In this document: positions 16,907 to 25,251 of the stretch, one piece after another
Numbering within the stretch: the stretch's first letter is position 1
Layout of the letters: each line of letters opens with the position of its first letter
Source: Thalassococcus sp. S3
GTDB taxonomy: Bacteria > Pseudomonadota > Alphaproteobacteria > Rhodobacterales > Rhodobacteraceae
NCBI RefSeq assembly: GCF_004216475.1
Contig: NZ_CP022303.1
Span: forward strand, 4,461,001-4,525,000
Length of the DNA: 64,000 nucleotides
Reading direction: 5' to 3'
Notes under the pieces: generated by a model
Told to the model about the DNA's origin: nothing
Databases searched by the model: none
The model's input: the letters and a program-made list of their open reading frames with translations, nothing else
Program-made: the position numbers and the translations under genes

Positions 16907-17728
16907 CTAAACAATTTCCTTTTCTCTTGATTTGCGCCGGCTCTTCTTGCCGTTGACGGATGCCGCGCGACCCGCCCGCAACGCCTTGCGCTGGCGCAGC
17001 CGTGCGGCCCAGTCAACAAGGTCCAGCTGCCCGTTCGGATGTTCGACAATCGCTGTGCAGCTTTCGACCCAATCGCCGCAATTCAGGTAGGTCAGCCCCT
17101 TGATTTCTGTCTTGTTGGCCTTGTGGATGTGCCCGCAAATCACTCCGTCATACCCGCCCCGACGTGCGTCGTCGGTCAGCACGGCCTCATACTCGCTGAT
17201 GTAGTTCACGGCACGTTTGACCTGCTGCTTGGCCCAGTTTGAGAGCGACCAATACTGCCCGCCCCAAAGCCTGCGCGCCCTGTTGACCCACGTGTTCAGC
17301 CAAAGCGCGGTCTCGTAGGCCCGGTCACCCAGCAGAGCCAGCCACTTTGCATTAACGACGATATTGTCGAACTGATCGCCGTGGGTGACGAGAAAGCGTT
17401 TGCCGGTCGCCGATGTGAAGTCAGCCGTTCGAACGACCTCCACACCTCCGAAATGTGTGCCAAGGTAGTCACGCATGACCTCGTCATGATTGCCCGGAAT
17501 GTAAAAGATCCGCGTGCCGTTATGCGCCTTTCCCAGAAGAGCGGACACGACATCGTTGTGCGATTGCGGGAAGAACCATCCGCGTCTCAGACGCCAGCCA
17601 TCCACGATGTCTCCGACGAGATAGATCTCATCCGCCTCGTGGTGCGACAGGAAATCCAGCAGCATCGCTGCCTGACACCCCCGTGTGCCGAGGTGAATGT
17701 CGGACAGAAAAAGCGTGCGATATCGCAA
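16907..17728 (-). CDS. plcP: Manganese-type phospholipase C for lipid remodelling (PlcP), metallophosphoesterase family
   Basis: This 273-residue calcineurin-like phosphoesterase belongs to the group often labelled UDP-2,3-diacylglucosamine diphosphatase. All metal ligands are visible: D10/H12 (SDIHLG), D40 (VGDIVDG), N80-H81 (GNHDE), H116 (THGDQFD) and H200/H202 (CGHIH). The C-terminus is a lysine/arginine-rich tail. Placement before btaA and btaB and behind a Pho box matches the PlcP of marine bacteria, which strips phosphate head groups from phospholipids to give diacylglycerol for betaine or glycolipids. The only in-frame start near the promoter is a TTG, which suggests modest translation. 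Confidence 0.82.
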   Translation of the reverse strand: MRYRTLFLSDIHLGTRGCQAAMLLDFLSHHEADEIYLVGDIVDGWRLRRGWFFPQSHNDVVSALLGKAHNGTRIFYIPGNHDEVMRDYLGTHFGGVEVVRTADFTSATGKRFLVTHGDQFDNIVVNAKWLALLGDRAYETALWLNTWVNRARRLWGGQYWSLSNWAKQQVKRAVNYISEYEAVLTDDARRGGYDGVICGHIHKANKTEIKGLTYLNCGDWVESCTAIVEHPNGQLDLVDWAARLRQRKALRAGRAASVNGKKSRRKSREKEIV

Positions 17729-17755
17729 AACATGCCCCGTCGATGTGCTGCCGGC

Positions 17756-17790
17756 GCTATAGCAGGTTGCTCATGACAAAGGCATGACAG
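17756..17790 (-). promoter_or_regulatory. PhoB-dependent promoter of plcP-btaA-btaB
   Basis: Read on the minus strand, CTGTCAT-GCCT-TTGTCAT (17790 to 17773) is a near-perfect Pho box: two 7-bp repeats with a 4-bp spacer, 13-14 of 14 consensus bases. Eleven bp further is TATAGC (17761 to 17756), a fitting -10 element, with the Pho box in place of a -35. The start codon of plcP follows 27 bp later. Confidence 0.85.
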
Positions 17791-17853
17791 CCTGTAGGAT
17801 CGCGACGAAATGTCAGGATCGGAAAGGTGCAACGATGAACCGACAGGCAGGGT

Positions 17854-18303
17854 CTAGTCGGGCTGGGCCAGTTCTTTAAGCAGCGCATACAGCGTGTCGA
17901 AGGCTTCGGCCCCCAGCTTTCTTCGCATCTCGTTTTCCACCTCGCGCTTGACCTGCGCGGCATCGCGTTGCGCGGCAAGGCCCACTTCGGTGAAGCAGAC
18001 GATCTTGCCACGCCCGTCCGCTGGATCCGGCACCCGGTGAAGGATGCCAACCTGTTCCAGATCGACAATCAGCTGCTGAACCGCCTGTTTCGACAGCCCC
18101 ATGCGTTGCACGATATCTGCCTGCCGCGTGCCATTGAGATCGACATAGGGAATAACACCGGACCGCGCTTCGCCATACCAGTCATGGCCAGCGGCGATCA
18201 TACCTGCGCTGAACCGCATCTTCCATTGCGCCGCCGCCTCCCAAAGATGCCAGCCGATGTGATCAGGGCGCAGATCGTCAATCTCCTTGACCAATTTGAT
18301 CAA
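17854..18303 (-). CDS. MarR-family transcriptional regulator
   Basis: This 149-residue regulator has a MarR winged helix (about 55-120: GTRQADIVQRMGLSKQAVQQL for the recognition part, then DPADGRGKIVCFTEVG for the wing) flanked by dimerisation helices. The longest frame starts with a TTG that has AGGA only 1 nt away, so the true start may be a little downstream. It is divergent from a methyltransferase gene; a short inverted repeat lies between them. It sits just upstream of the Pho promoter of plcP but points the same way, so a role in lipid genes is possible but unproven. Confidence 0.8.
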   Translation of the reverse strand: MIKLVKEIDDLRPDHIGWHLWEAAAQWKMRFSAGMIAAGHDWYGEARSGVIPYVDLNGTRQADIVQRMGLSKQAVQQLIVDLEQVGILHRVPDPADGRGKIVCFTEVGLAAQRDAAQVKREVENEMRRKLGAEAFDTLYALLKELAQPD

Positions 18304-18311
18304 TCCTGTTA

Positions 18312-18326
18312 GTCAACCTTCTTGAC
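18312..18326. promoter_or_regulatory. Short inverted repeat between marR-like and methyltransferase genes
   Basis: GTCAA-CCTTC-TTGAC lies midway in the 52-bp divergent gap. Its size and place suit a MarR dimer site that could control both genes. Confidence 0.35.
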
Positions 18327-18355
18327 GATTATATTTCTTCAGACGTGAAAGTCCA

Positions 18356-18973
18356 ATGCTGTCGTGCCGCCAGACATCCATCTATGACCAGCTTTCCGGG
18401 CGCTACGACCGCGCCCATGACCGCTGGCTCCGCCATGCCGGGGGCGAGGCGCAATGCGCCTTCGAAGGGGCAGCGACCGCACTTCTGCGCCCGAGCATGA
18501 CGGTATTGGACGCAGCCTGCGGAACCGGAACCGTGGCGCGACGGTTGCTTCGCGCCATTGACGGTCGCATCACGCTCACGCTGCTCGACGCCTCGCCCAA
18601 GATGCTTGAGCACTGTGCAGACATCGAAGCGCGTCGCATCCGCGGCCTGATCCAGAATATCCCGCTTCCGGGCGACACATTCGATCTTGTTACCTGCGCA
18701 TGGGGGATCGAGACCTTACCAGATCCCACGCCGGCCCTTGCCGAATTTCTCCGCGTCTGCCGTCCGGGCGGCTTTGTATGCCTGGTTTTCTGCGCCGACC
18801 GCCCGGCCCGGTCCATCACCGGAGAGTTCCTGCGACACCGCATCGCCGGGCGTGGTCTCGGCGCGTTCCTTTGCGGCGCTTCGATCCTGCGAACCGCCCG
18901 TACGCTGGGCGCTCGCAATATCAGGCCACTCCATTGTACCGGCCCAGCGGCGGCGGTGCTGTTTCAGAAATAG
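18356..18973 (+). CDS. Class I SAM-dependent methyltransferase, possibly phospholipid-directed
   Basis: This 205-residue methyltransferase has the SAM motif VLDAACGTGTVARRLL at about residues 50-65, LLDASPKML as the acidic loop, and LVTCAWGIETL as motif IV. Size and the opening IYDQLSGRYDRAHDRW resemble small phosphatidylethanolamine methyltransferases of the Rhodobacter PmtA type. Other small ubiquinone-type methyltransferases look similar, so the substrate is open. It lies beside the betaine-lipid operon, which makes a lipid substrate attractive. It overlaps the convergent amidohydrolase gene by 10 bp at the 3' end. Confidence 0.7.
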   Translation: MLSCRQTSIYDQLSGRYDRAHDRWLRHAGGEAQCAFEGAATALLRPSMTVLDAACGTGTVARRLLRAIDGRITLTLLDASPKMLEHCADIEARRIRGLIQNIPLPGDTFDLVTCAWGIETLPDPTPALAEFLRVCRPGGFVCLVFCADRPARSITGEFLRHRIAGRGLGAFLCGASILRTARTLGARNIRPLHCTGPAAAVLFQK

Positions 18974-19839
18974 AACGCCCCTGCCGTATCCCCGAATACA
19001 GCCGCCTGCATCTTGACCGGCACCAGCGCCTCATAGGCGGCCACCAGGGCCGCATAATCGGAAGACAGGCTGTCCACGGGAAAATTCGATCCGAACATGC
19101 ATCGATCCGGCCCGAATTGCTCCAGGCAGGTCTCCACGATCGAAGCGATACGCGCCGCCGTCCAATCGTGATCGAACATGCCCAGCCCCGACAGTTTGCA
19201 CTTTACCTGAGGCAGAGCCGACAGCGACTGTAGCGCCTGCACCCATTCCGCCAGCCCCTTGACGCTCCGATCATGAGGAGAGCCCGCGTGGCACAACGCC
19301 ACCTGCGTCTCCGGCGCCCGGGCAAGGATGGCCGCCGTCTTTTCCATCAACTCCGGCAAAAGCTGCAGATCAAAGGAAAGGCCGCGCGGACCAAGCGCCT
19401 GCAGGCCCGCCAGAAATCTTGGGTCATCCAGCAGCGTGTTTGTCCCCGTCTGCGCATCCTCCCTAGGTGCCCGACCGACGATTTGGCGCACGCCCTTCAC
19501 GGTCGAAAGGCTCTGGTAGCGATCCAGCCTCGCCTCCAGATCCTCCGCCGTCAGATCACAGAACACCACCTGTGCCATTGGCCAGTCCGGATGCGCGTCC
19601 GCCACACTCTGCACCCACGCGGCCTCTGCCCATGGGTCGGCGGCCCCCACCTGGATATGCACGGACCCGCCGAAGCCATGCGCCGCGGCATCGGCACTAA
19701 ACTCCGGCAAAAGGTAGTCGCGCTGGATCGGTGTCGGGTCGCCAAAGAACCTTGGCGCGCCTTGCTCCATCAGCCACGGATAATGCACCGCCGAAAGGTC
19801 CCAAAGATGATGATGCGCGTCGATCCTCGTATCGCTCAT
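18964..19839 (-). CDS. Amidohydrolase-fold lactonase-type hydrolase (COG3618 type)
   Basis: This 291-residue TIM-barrel metal hydrolase has the metal-binding opening IDAHHHLWDL (D7, H9, H11), a further histidine in ALCHAGSPHD and the late aspartate in FGSNFPVDSL. Relatives of this length are L-fucono- and L-rhamnono-lactonases and similar sugar-lactone hydrolases, so opening of a lactone is the best guess. The start at 19839 overlaps the stop of the upstream SnoaL-like gene as ATGA. The frame extends to 20190, but only antisense-type sequence inside that gene. It belongs to the leftward arm of the LacI-controlled divergent locus. Confidence 0.78.
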   Translation of the reverse strand: MSDTRIDAHHHLWDLSAVHYPWLMEQGAPRFFGDPTPIQRDYLLPEFSADAAAHGFGGSVHIQVGAADPWAEAAWVQSVADAHPDWPMAQVVFCDLTAEDLEARLDRYQSLSTVKGVRQIVGRAPREDAQTGTNTLLDDPRFLAGLQALGPRGLSFDLQLLPELMEKTAAILARAPETQVALCHAGSPHDRSVKGLAEWVQALQSLSALPQVKCKLSGLGMFDHDWTAARIASIVETCLEQFGPDRCMFGSNFPVDSLSSDYAALVAAYEALVPVKMQAAVFGDTAGAFYF

Positions 19840-20840
19840 GTCCTTGCCACCTCCCCGATCCGGGCGAGGATATCGACGCCCTGCTGTTTCCAGAAATGCA
19901 GAAGGTCGATGAAGACCCAGTTCTCTGCCAGCTTGTCGCCGTCCCTCCGATAAATGTCGATCACCCGGAATTCCCCAGGCCGGTCGCTGCCGGGCATCCC
20001 CATGAACCCGCCCGTCGGGGTCGCGGTGAAGTTGGGCCAGCCAAAGAACCCGCCATAGGCACCTTCGGCGATCCGGCAGACATGGCCTGTCTTCGCCCGA
20101 TCCATGAACCCGGCGCGGAACGGTGCCGCATGCTGCTTTGCGTAGCGTTGGATCGTGTAGGTCGATCCGATCCCCGCGGGCCCCCACCACAGCATGTCGT
20201 CATGCCAGGTGCGTGCCAGCTCCTCCTCCAGCGGCACACCCGATTTCCACTGCCCCAGATCGGCGATCATCCGGTTGATCAGCGCCAGCGTCGCCTCCCC
20301 CTCTGCCGGGTCCTGTGCGCCGAACATAAGCCCGTCATGCGTCACCGGCCCCGGCTGCACCAGATGCGCGGCGGTTTGCGGCGGGAACGGGGCCAGTCCC
20401 GCCTGTATCATCAGATGCGGGATGTCGAAATACATCGCCGTCTCGGCAATCCGTCCCGCCTCTACTCGGTGAAACGCCGCATAGCGTAGCATGGCGAGCT
20501 TGCCGGTCGGTCTGATCCCCAGCCACGGCTGATCGAAGAGCCCCATCAGATGCCCCATCGACGCCACCCACACGCTGGCGAACCCATCGATCTCGTTCCG
20601 CCCGGCCAGGAACGCATCCATCCGCCGCTGCATCGGCGTCAGTGCCCGGCGAAGCGGCGCCCAGAACCGCTCAGCCACCTCACCCGGCTCCGTCAACTCT
20701 CCAAACGGATGATAGCCCCGCCACCGAAAAGGCTCAGCACAATGTTCGGCCATTACATCGCCCAACTTGTGCTCCGGCGTGCGATCCAGCGCGGCGTAAA
20801 AGGCCCTCACCGTCTCTTTCTCGTTCTGAAAGTCGCTCAT
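19836..20840 (-). CDS. SnoaL-like (NTF2-fold) protein with two domains
   Basis: This 334-residue cytoplasmic protein is made of two SnoaL/NTF2-like domains of the ester-cyclase sort. Domain one (about 5-150) has VRAFYAALDRTP and a RYAAFHRVEAGRIAETAMYF strand. Domain two (about 180-330) has WHDDMLWWGPAGIG and RVIDIYRRDGDKLAENW. Such folds catalyse ring opening, cyclisation, isomerisation or dehydration; no reaction can be assigned. The start at 20840 follows a GAGG-type ribosome site, and a LacI-type operator lies 9 bp upstream. It is translationally coupled to the lactonase-type gene. A related double-domain protein is encoded in the rightward arm. Confidence 0.72.
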   Translation of the reverse strand: MSDFQNEKETVRAFYAALDRTPEHKLGDVMAEHCAEPFRWRGYHPFGELTEPGEVAERFWAPLRRALTPMQRRMDAFLAGRNEIDGFASVWVASMGHLMGLFDQPWLGIRPTGKLAMLRYAAFHRVEAGRIAETAMYFDIPHLMIQAGLAPFPPQTAAHLVQPGPVTHDGLMFGAQDPAEGEATLALINRMIADLGQWKSGVPLEEELARTWHDDMLWWGPAGIGSTYTIQRYAKQHAAPFRAGFMDRAKTGHVCRIAEGAYGGFFGWPNFTATPTGGFMGMPGSDRPGEFRVIDIYRRDGDKLAENWVFIDLLHFWKQQGVDILARIGEVART

Positions 20841-20848
20841 CCCGGCCT

Positions 20849-20864
20849 CTGCATACGTTTGCAA
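20849..20864. promoter_or_regulatory. LacI-type operator, left copy
   Basis: CTGCATACGTTTGCAA, whose complement TTGCAAACGTATGCAG matches the right copy at 14 of 16 positions. Half-sites TGCA/TGCA surround a central CG, as in LacI/GalR operators. It lies 9 bp before the leftward SnoaL-like gene. Confidence 0.65.
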
Positions 20865-20903
20865 AAAAGTCTTGTCAGATGCATCTTCGCAGGTCTAGCC
20901 TAA

Positions 20904-20919
20904 TTGCAAGCGTATGCAA
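20904..20919. promoter_or_regulatory. LacI-type operator, right copy
   Basis: TTGCAAGCGTATGCAA is a near-palindrome with 5-bp perfect outer arms. It lies 24 bp before the ABC ATPase start, and its centre is 55 bp from that of the left copy. The pair could let one LacI-family repressor close both divergent promoters. The regulator encoded at 28594-29613 is the natural candidate. Confidence 0.65.
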
Positions 20920-20942
20920 AAACGATTCCGCCGGGGGGAGAC

Positions 20943-21995
20943 ATGGCCGAAATCCAGTTGCGCAACGTCGGCAAGCGTTGGGGCTCCTTCGTTGGTGTCA
21001 AGAATTTCGACCTGACCATCGCCGACCGCGAATTCCTCGTCCTTCTTGGCCCGTCAGGCTGCGGCAAGACCACCACAATGCGCATGATCGCAGGGCTTGA
21101 GGATGTCACGGACGGGGAGATCCTGGTCGACGGCAAGGTCATCAATGATCTTGAGCCGAAGGATCGTGATGTCGCAATGGTCTTCCAGTCCTACGCGCTT
21201 TACCCCAACATGAACGTTTACGAGAACATCCGCTTCCCGCTCAAGGTCCGCGGCATCGACCCTTCGACCCATGACGCCAAGGTCCGCCGCGCCTCAGCCA
21301 TGGTGGAGCTTGACGACTTCCTCCACCGCAAACCGGCGGAGCTGTCGGGCGGCCAGCGCCAGCGTGTGGCTCTGGCCCGTGCGATCGTGCGTGAACCCAA
21401 CGTGTTCCTGATGGACGAGCCGCTGTCGAACCTTGATGCGAAACTCCGTGTCTCAACCCGCGCGCAAATCAAGAACCTGAGCCACGAACTCGCCGTAACC
21501 ACGATTTACGTCACCCATGATCAGATCGAGGCGATGACGCTGGCCGACCGCGTGGTGGTCATGAAACAGGGCGTCGTCCAGCAGGTTGGCAGCCCGACCG
21601 AGATCTACGACACACCCGCCAACACCTTTGTCGCCAGCTTCATCGGCAGCCCTGCCATGAACCTGATAGAAGGGACGGTCGAAGGCGGCACATTCCGCGC
21701 TGAACGGACCGAGATTGCACGTCTGCATGCTCCCGACGGCCCCATGACGCTGGGCTTCCGAGCCGAGGATGCCACGCTTGCTGCCGAAGGCGGGGGCCAG
21801 ATCAACACCGAAATCTACACGATGGAACTCTTGGGCGACGCCACCATGATCTCTGTCCGGATCGGTGGCGCTCTGGTCTCCGTCAAAGCCGACAAATCCT
21901 ACCGCGCCGAAATCGGGGAACGCGTGTCTCTCTCGGTGCCACCTCAGATCTGCCACCTGTTCGAAGCTGGGACAGGGGCAAGAATAGGGGCCTGA
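20943..21995 (+). CDS. ABC transporter ATP-binding protein (UgpC/MalK type)
   Basis: This 350-residue ATPase energises a carbohydrate-type importer. Walker A GPSGCGKTT is at residues 36-44, the Q-loop VFQSYALYPNMNV near 80, the signature LSGGQRQRVALARA near 133 and Walker B VFLMDEPLSNLD near 156. A C-terminal TOBE/OB region from about 240 matches the MalK/UgpC class. The start is the ATG after GGGGGGAG. It opens the rightward operon and is followed by the binding protein and two permeases. Relatives import sugars, polyols and glycerol-phosphate compounds. Confidence 0.92.
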   Translation: MAEIQLRNVGKRWGSFVGVKNFDLTIADREFLVLLGPSGCGKTTTMRMIAGLEDVTDGEILVDGKVINDLEPKDRDVAMVFQSYALYPNMNVYENIRFPLKVRGIDPSTHDAKVRRASAMVELDDFLHRKPAELSGGQRQRVALARAIVREPNVFLMDEPLSNLDAKLRVSTRAQIKNLSHELAVTTIYVTHDQIEAMTLADRVVVMKQGVVQQVGSPTEIYDTPANTFVASFIGSPAMNLIEGTVEGGTFRAERTEIARLHAPDGPMTLGFRAEDATLAAEGGGQINTEIYTMELLGDATMISVRIGGALVSVKADKSYRAEIGERVSLSVPPQICHLFEAGTGARIGA

Positions 21996-22036
21996 GCCCC
22001 GCATAACCAAAGGGGTGCGATCTTCGAAGGCGCACC
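21987..22036 (+). promoter_or_regulatory. Two hairpins between ATPase and binding-protein genes
   Basis: GGGGC-CTGA-GCCCC (21987-22000) spans the ATPase stop codon. GGTGCG (22014-22019) pairs with CGCACC (22031-22036) around an inner CTTCGAAG. Neither is followed by a T-run. They look like RNA processing or stability elements that allow the binding protein to be made in excess. Confidence 0.45.
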
Positions 22037-22058
22037 GCTCCAAAACAGGGAGGCATTC

Positions 22059-23291
22059 ATGTTCCTCAAGAAAATCGCACTGGCCGGGGGCCTGACCCTC
22101 GCCGCATCGGGCGCATCTGCCGCCTGTGACATCTCCGACGGGCGCGTCAGCATCGTCGGCAACGAATTTCCCGCGATCCACACGGTGGCCAAGGGGGCGC
22201 AGGCCTGCTCCGGCGGGGTCGAGGTCAGAGCGAACCTGACCGCTGATCACCAGAAGATCAACGTGGCCGGCATGACAGGCAATCCGGCGGAATATACCTC
22301 TGCCATCATCGCCAACTCCTCCATCGTGGCGCTCATCAACGAGGACGTCATTCGCCCGCTCGATGATCTGGTCGCAGCCCACGGGCAGGATATCCAGCCC
22401 AGCCAGCTGATCACCGTAGATGGCAAGATCATGGCCGTGGCGTTCATGGCCAATGCCCAGCATCTGGTTTACCGCGCCGACGTGCTGGAAGAGATCGGGG
22501 TGGAGCCGCCCAAGACCTACGAAGACATGCTTGCGGCGGCAGAGGTGATCCGCAGCAAGGGCATCATGCAAAACCCGATCGGCGGCGCCTACAAGGCCGG
22601 CTGGAACCTCGCCCAGGAATTCAACAACATGTTCATCGGCTATGGCGGGGAATTCTTCAAGCCGGGCACTGCCGAGGTCAGCATCAACAACGAAAAGGGC
22701 GTCGCGGCCCTTGAGATGATGAAATCGCTGTCGGAATACATGAACCCCGACTTCCTGACCCACGATTCCAACGCCACCAACGCCGAATTCCGCGCGGGCA
22801 ACGTGGCGCTGATGAACATGTGGGGCAGCCGTGCCGCCACGATCCCGGACGCCGATGGCGTCTCGCAGGAGGTCAAGGATCATATGGAGATCGCCGGCCC
22901 GATGACCGTTGGTGGTGGCAGCGTGCCCGCGACCACGCTCTGGTGGGATGGCTGGACCGTGGCCAAGAACATCTCGGACGCCGATGCCGAAGCGACCTTC
23001 AAGGCGATGAAAGCAGGCATCGACCCCTCTATCGTCACGGATGAGACGCGGTCTCAGGCCGTATGGCTGATCGAAGGATACGAACCGACGGCGGCAGCCC
23101 AAGGTGTTTTTGCAGCCCTTGAGATGGGCTCGGTCCCTTATCCGATGCTGCCCTATCAGGGCTTGCTGCATTCCGCGCTCGGCGCGGAGCTGTCTGACTT
23201 CATGCAGGGCCGGGAAAGCGCTGAAGATGCGCTCGCCGATGTGGAGGCCGCCTATACCGCTGCCGCCCGCGAGAAAGGCTTCCTGCAGTAA
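22059..23291 (+). CDS. ABC transporter extracellular solute-binding protein (carbohydrate type)
   Basis: This 410-residue periplasmic receptor has a signal peptide to about residue 22 (ASGASA-ACD) and a good GGGAGG ribosome site. The mature protein has the shape of family 1 binding proteins: IRPLDDLVAAHGQ, YRADVLEEIGVEPPKTYEDML, MNMWGSRAATIPD and aromatic residues such as TTLWWDGWT that may stack on a sugar-like ligand. It stands between hairpins and directly before two permease genes. The ligand is unknown; the enzyme set downstream argues for a hydroxylated compound. Confidence 0.88.
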   Translation: MFLKKIALAGGLTLAASGASAACDISDGRVSIVGNEFPAIHTVAKGAQACSGGVEVRANLTADHQKINVAGMTGNPAEYTSAIIANSSIVALINEDVIRPLDDLVAAHGQDIQPSQLITVDGKIMAVAFMANAQHLVYRADVLEEIGVEPPKTYEDMLAAAEVIRSKGIMQNPIGGAYKAGWNLAQEFNNMFIGYGGEFFKPGTAEVSINNEKGVAALEMMKSLSEYMNPDFLTHDSNATNAEFRAGNVALMNMWGSRAATIPDADGVSQEVKDHMEIAGPMTVGGGSVPATTLWWDGWTVAKNISDADAEATFKAMKAGIDPSIVTDETRSQAVWLIEGYEPTAAAQGVFAALEMGSVPYPMLPYQGLLHSALGAELSDFMQGRESAEDALADVEAAYTAAAREKGFLQ

Positions 23292-23298
23292 GCAGACC

Positions 23299-23321
23299 GG
23301 AGAGGGGATTGCCCCCTCTCC
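23299..23321 (+). promoter_or_regulatory. Intercistronic hairpin after the binding-protein gene
   Basis: GGAGAGGGG (23299-23307) and CCCCTCTCC (23313-23321) form a perfect 9-bp stem with a 5-nt loop, 18 bp before the first permease gene. There is no T-run, so it is more likely a 3'-end stabiliser or partial attenuator than a full terminator. Confidence 0.55.
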
Positions 23322-23339
23322 ACCCCCGGGGGACACGCG

Positions 23340-24365
23340 ATGAAACACAAGACCTTCTTCTGGTTCTTCCTGCCGACGGCCACCGCGATGTTCCTGTTCA
23401 TCGCGCTGCCCATCGCGTCGGTTGTGATCCAATCGCTCTTTACCCCGCACGATCAGGTACTGATCACCGTTGAAAACTGCGGCCCGTTCGGCTGCCGGGA
23501 GCAGGTCACCGTCGATACCGCGGCAACCGAAGCCCTGAGAAAAGCGCAGCCGCTGGGCCAATGGGCAGGCCTTTCGGTCTATCTTGACCGTGGTCATCTG
23601 GCGGTGAACGAGGTTGCCGCCGCATGGGCTGGCACCGACACGATGGGTCAGTTCATGGGCCGCATCCAGAACCTGCCCTTCTACCGCGCGCTGTCGTTCA
23701 CGCTGACCTATACGTTCGTGGCGACCCCGCTCCTGATTATCCTGGGCCTAATGATCGCGCTTGCGGTCAACTCCCTGCATCGTCACCTCAAGGGGTTGGC
23801 GATCTTCTTCTCTTTGCTGCCCATGATCGTGACCCCGCTCATCGGGTCGCTCATCCTCTTCTGGATGATCGACAGCCGCGGCATCCTCGGATCCGGCCTG
23901 CAATGGCTGATGAACGATCCCAACCTCTCGCTCAAGGCCGCCACCGGTCTCACCTGGATCATGCTGATCGTCTATGGCGTCTGGAGTTCCGCGCCATTCG
24001 CCTTCGTGGTGTTCTATGCCGGCCTTCAGACCCTGCCCAAGGACACGCTGGAATCCGCGATGATCGACGGCGCCACCCGCTGGCAACAGGTCCGCTACGT
24101 GATCGTGCCCCATCTGATGCCTCTAGTGACCTTCGTCGCACTAATCCAGCTTATGGACAATTTCCGCGTCTTCGAGCCTATCGTAGGTTTCAACGCCGAG
24201 GCGCATGCCACATCGCTCAGTTGGATCATCTTCAACGATCTGGGGGGCGAGACGCGGCTTTTGTCCTCCGCCGCCGCAACCTCTGTGCTCACGATCATCG
24301 GCGTTGCGATCCTGCTTTCGCCCGTCCTGGTGCGCACGTGGCGCGACTTCAACGGAAAGGCATAA
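23340..24365 (+). CDS. ABC transporter permease (MalF/UgpA type)
   Basis: This is a 341-residue inner-membrane permease. The first helix lies at about residues 8-30, followed by an unusually long periplasmic stretch (about 32-118, with two cysteines close together in NCGPFGCRE), then five more membrane segments. The ATPase-contact EAA loop is visible as ESAMIDGATRWQQVRYVIVP near residue 238. It pairs with the next permease, 4 bp downstream. The cysteine-bearing insert sets it apart from textbook MalF-like proteins. Confidence 0.88.
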   Translation: MKHKTFFWFFLPTATAMFLFIALPIASVVIQSLFTPHDQVLITVENCGPFGCREQVTVDTAATEALRKAQPLGQWAGLSVYLDRGHLAVNEVAAAWAGTDTMGQFMGRIQNLPFYRALSFTLTYTFVATPLLIILGLMIALAVNSLHRHLKGLAIFFSLLPMIVTPLIGSLILFWMIDSRGILGSGLQWLMNDPNLSLKAATGLTWIMLIVYGVWSSAPFAFVVFYAGLQTLPKDTLESAMIDGATRWQQVRYVIVPHLMPLVTFVALIQLMDNFRVFEPIVGFNAEAHATSLSWIIFNDLGGETRLLSSAAATSVLTIIGVAILLSPVLVRTWRDFNGKA

Positions 24366-24369
24366 GATC

Positions 24370-25251
24370 ATGTCCTCCAAAGCCATGAAACAGCCCGCCG
24401 CCCTGCGCGCCTTCACCTCGGCCTTCATCGTGATCTGGCTGATCCTGGCCGCATTCCCGTTCCTCTGGACCCTCTGGGGATCCTTCAAGGTCGAGCTTGA
24501 TTTCTTCTCTCTCGCCAACTGGACCAACGCACTGACCGGCGCCCGCACCATTGCGGAGACTGGCGATGCCTTCACCGGGCGCGGCTATCAGGGCGCCTGG
24601 GTGCAAGAGGAGTTCTGGCGCGCCGGCCTCAACACCATGATCGTCTGTTTCTTCGTGGTGTTAACCTCACTGACCATCGGCACGCTCGGTGGCTATGCCC
24701 TCTCCCGCTCCGGCTATAAGTACACGTTCTGGCTCCTGATCATCGCGCTCATCTTCCGCGCCATGCCTCCGATCACGCTGGTCTCGGGCTATCTGCTGCC
24801 GTTCTTCGAGCTGAACCTCTGGGGTATCCTGCCCACTACGATCATCGTGCTCGTGGCCATTAACCAGCCCTTCACCCTCTGGATGCTGCATTCCTTCTTC
24901 CAGAAAATCCCCAAGGAGCTGGATGAAAGCGCCAAGGTCGATGGCTGCACCCAGTTCCAGGCGTTTCGTCATGTGATCATCCCCGTCATGTGGCCGGGTG
25001 TGATCACCACGGGCCTCTTCAGCTTCCTGCTCGCCTATAACGATTTCGCCGTCACCACGATGCTGCTCTCCAAGGAGAACCAGACCATGGTCCCCAAGAT
25101 CGCCAGCTTCCTCGGTACCACCCAGACCGAAGGCAACGTGATGTTCGCCGTCGCCGCCGTGGTCTCGGCCACCGTACCGCTCTTCATCCTCGTGATGTTC
25201 TTCCAACGCCAGATTGTAAGCGGGTTGACCGCGGGAGCTGTCAAAGGATGA
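24370..25251 (+). CDS. ABC transporter permease (MalG/UgpE type)
   Basis: This is a 293-residue inner-membrane permease with six hydrophobic segments. The EAA loop is DESAKVDGCTQFQAFRHVIIP near residues 182-202. The start is the ATG 4 bp after the previous stop; the longer open frame lies inside the partner gene. A loop between helices one and two (about 45-80) is longer than usual, as in the partner. Its stop overlaps the next gene by 4 bp (ATGA), so transporter and enzymes share one message. Confidence 0.88.
   Translation: MSSKAMKQPAALRAFTSAFIVIWLILAAFPFLWTLWGSFKVELDFFSLANWTNALTGARTIAETGDAFTGRGYQGAWVQEEFWRAGLNTMIVCFFVVLTSLTIGTLGGYALSRSGYKYTFWLLIIALIFRAMPPITLVSGYLLPFFELNLWGILPTTIIVLVAINQPFTLWMLHSFFQKIPKELDESAKVDGCTQFQAFRHVIIPVMWPGVITTGLFSFLLAYNDFAVTTMLLSKENQTMVPKIASFLGTTQTEGNVMFAVAAVVSATVPLFILVMFFQRQIVSGLTAGAVKG

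Noticed and set aside
19840..20190. N-terminal extension of the lactonase-type gene
   Set aside because: It lies inside the upstream SnoaL-like gene in another frame; the IDAHHHLWD opening marks the true start.
21453..23597. 714-codon minus-strand frame under the ABC binding-protein gene
   Set aside because: It is antisense to two convincing transporter genes and has no recognisable domain.
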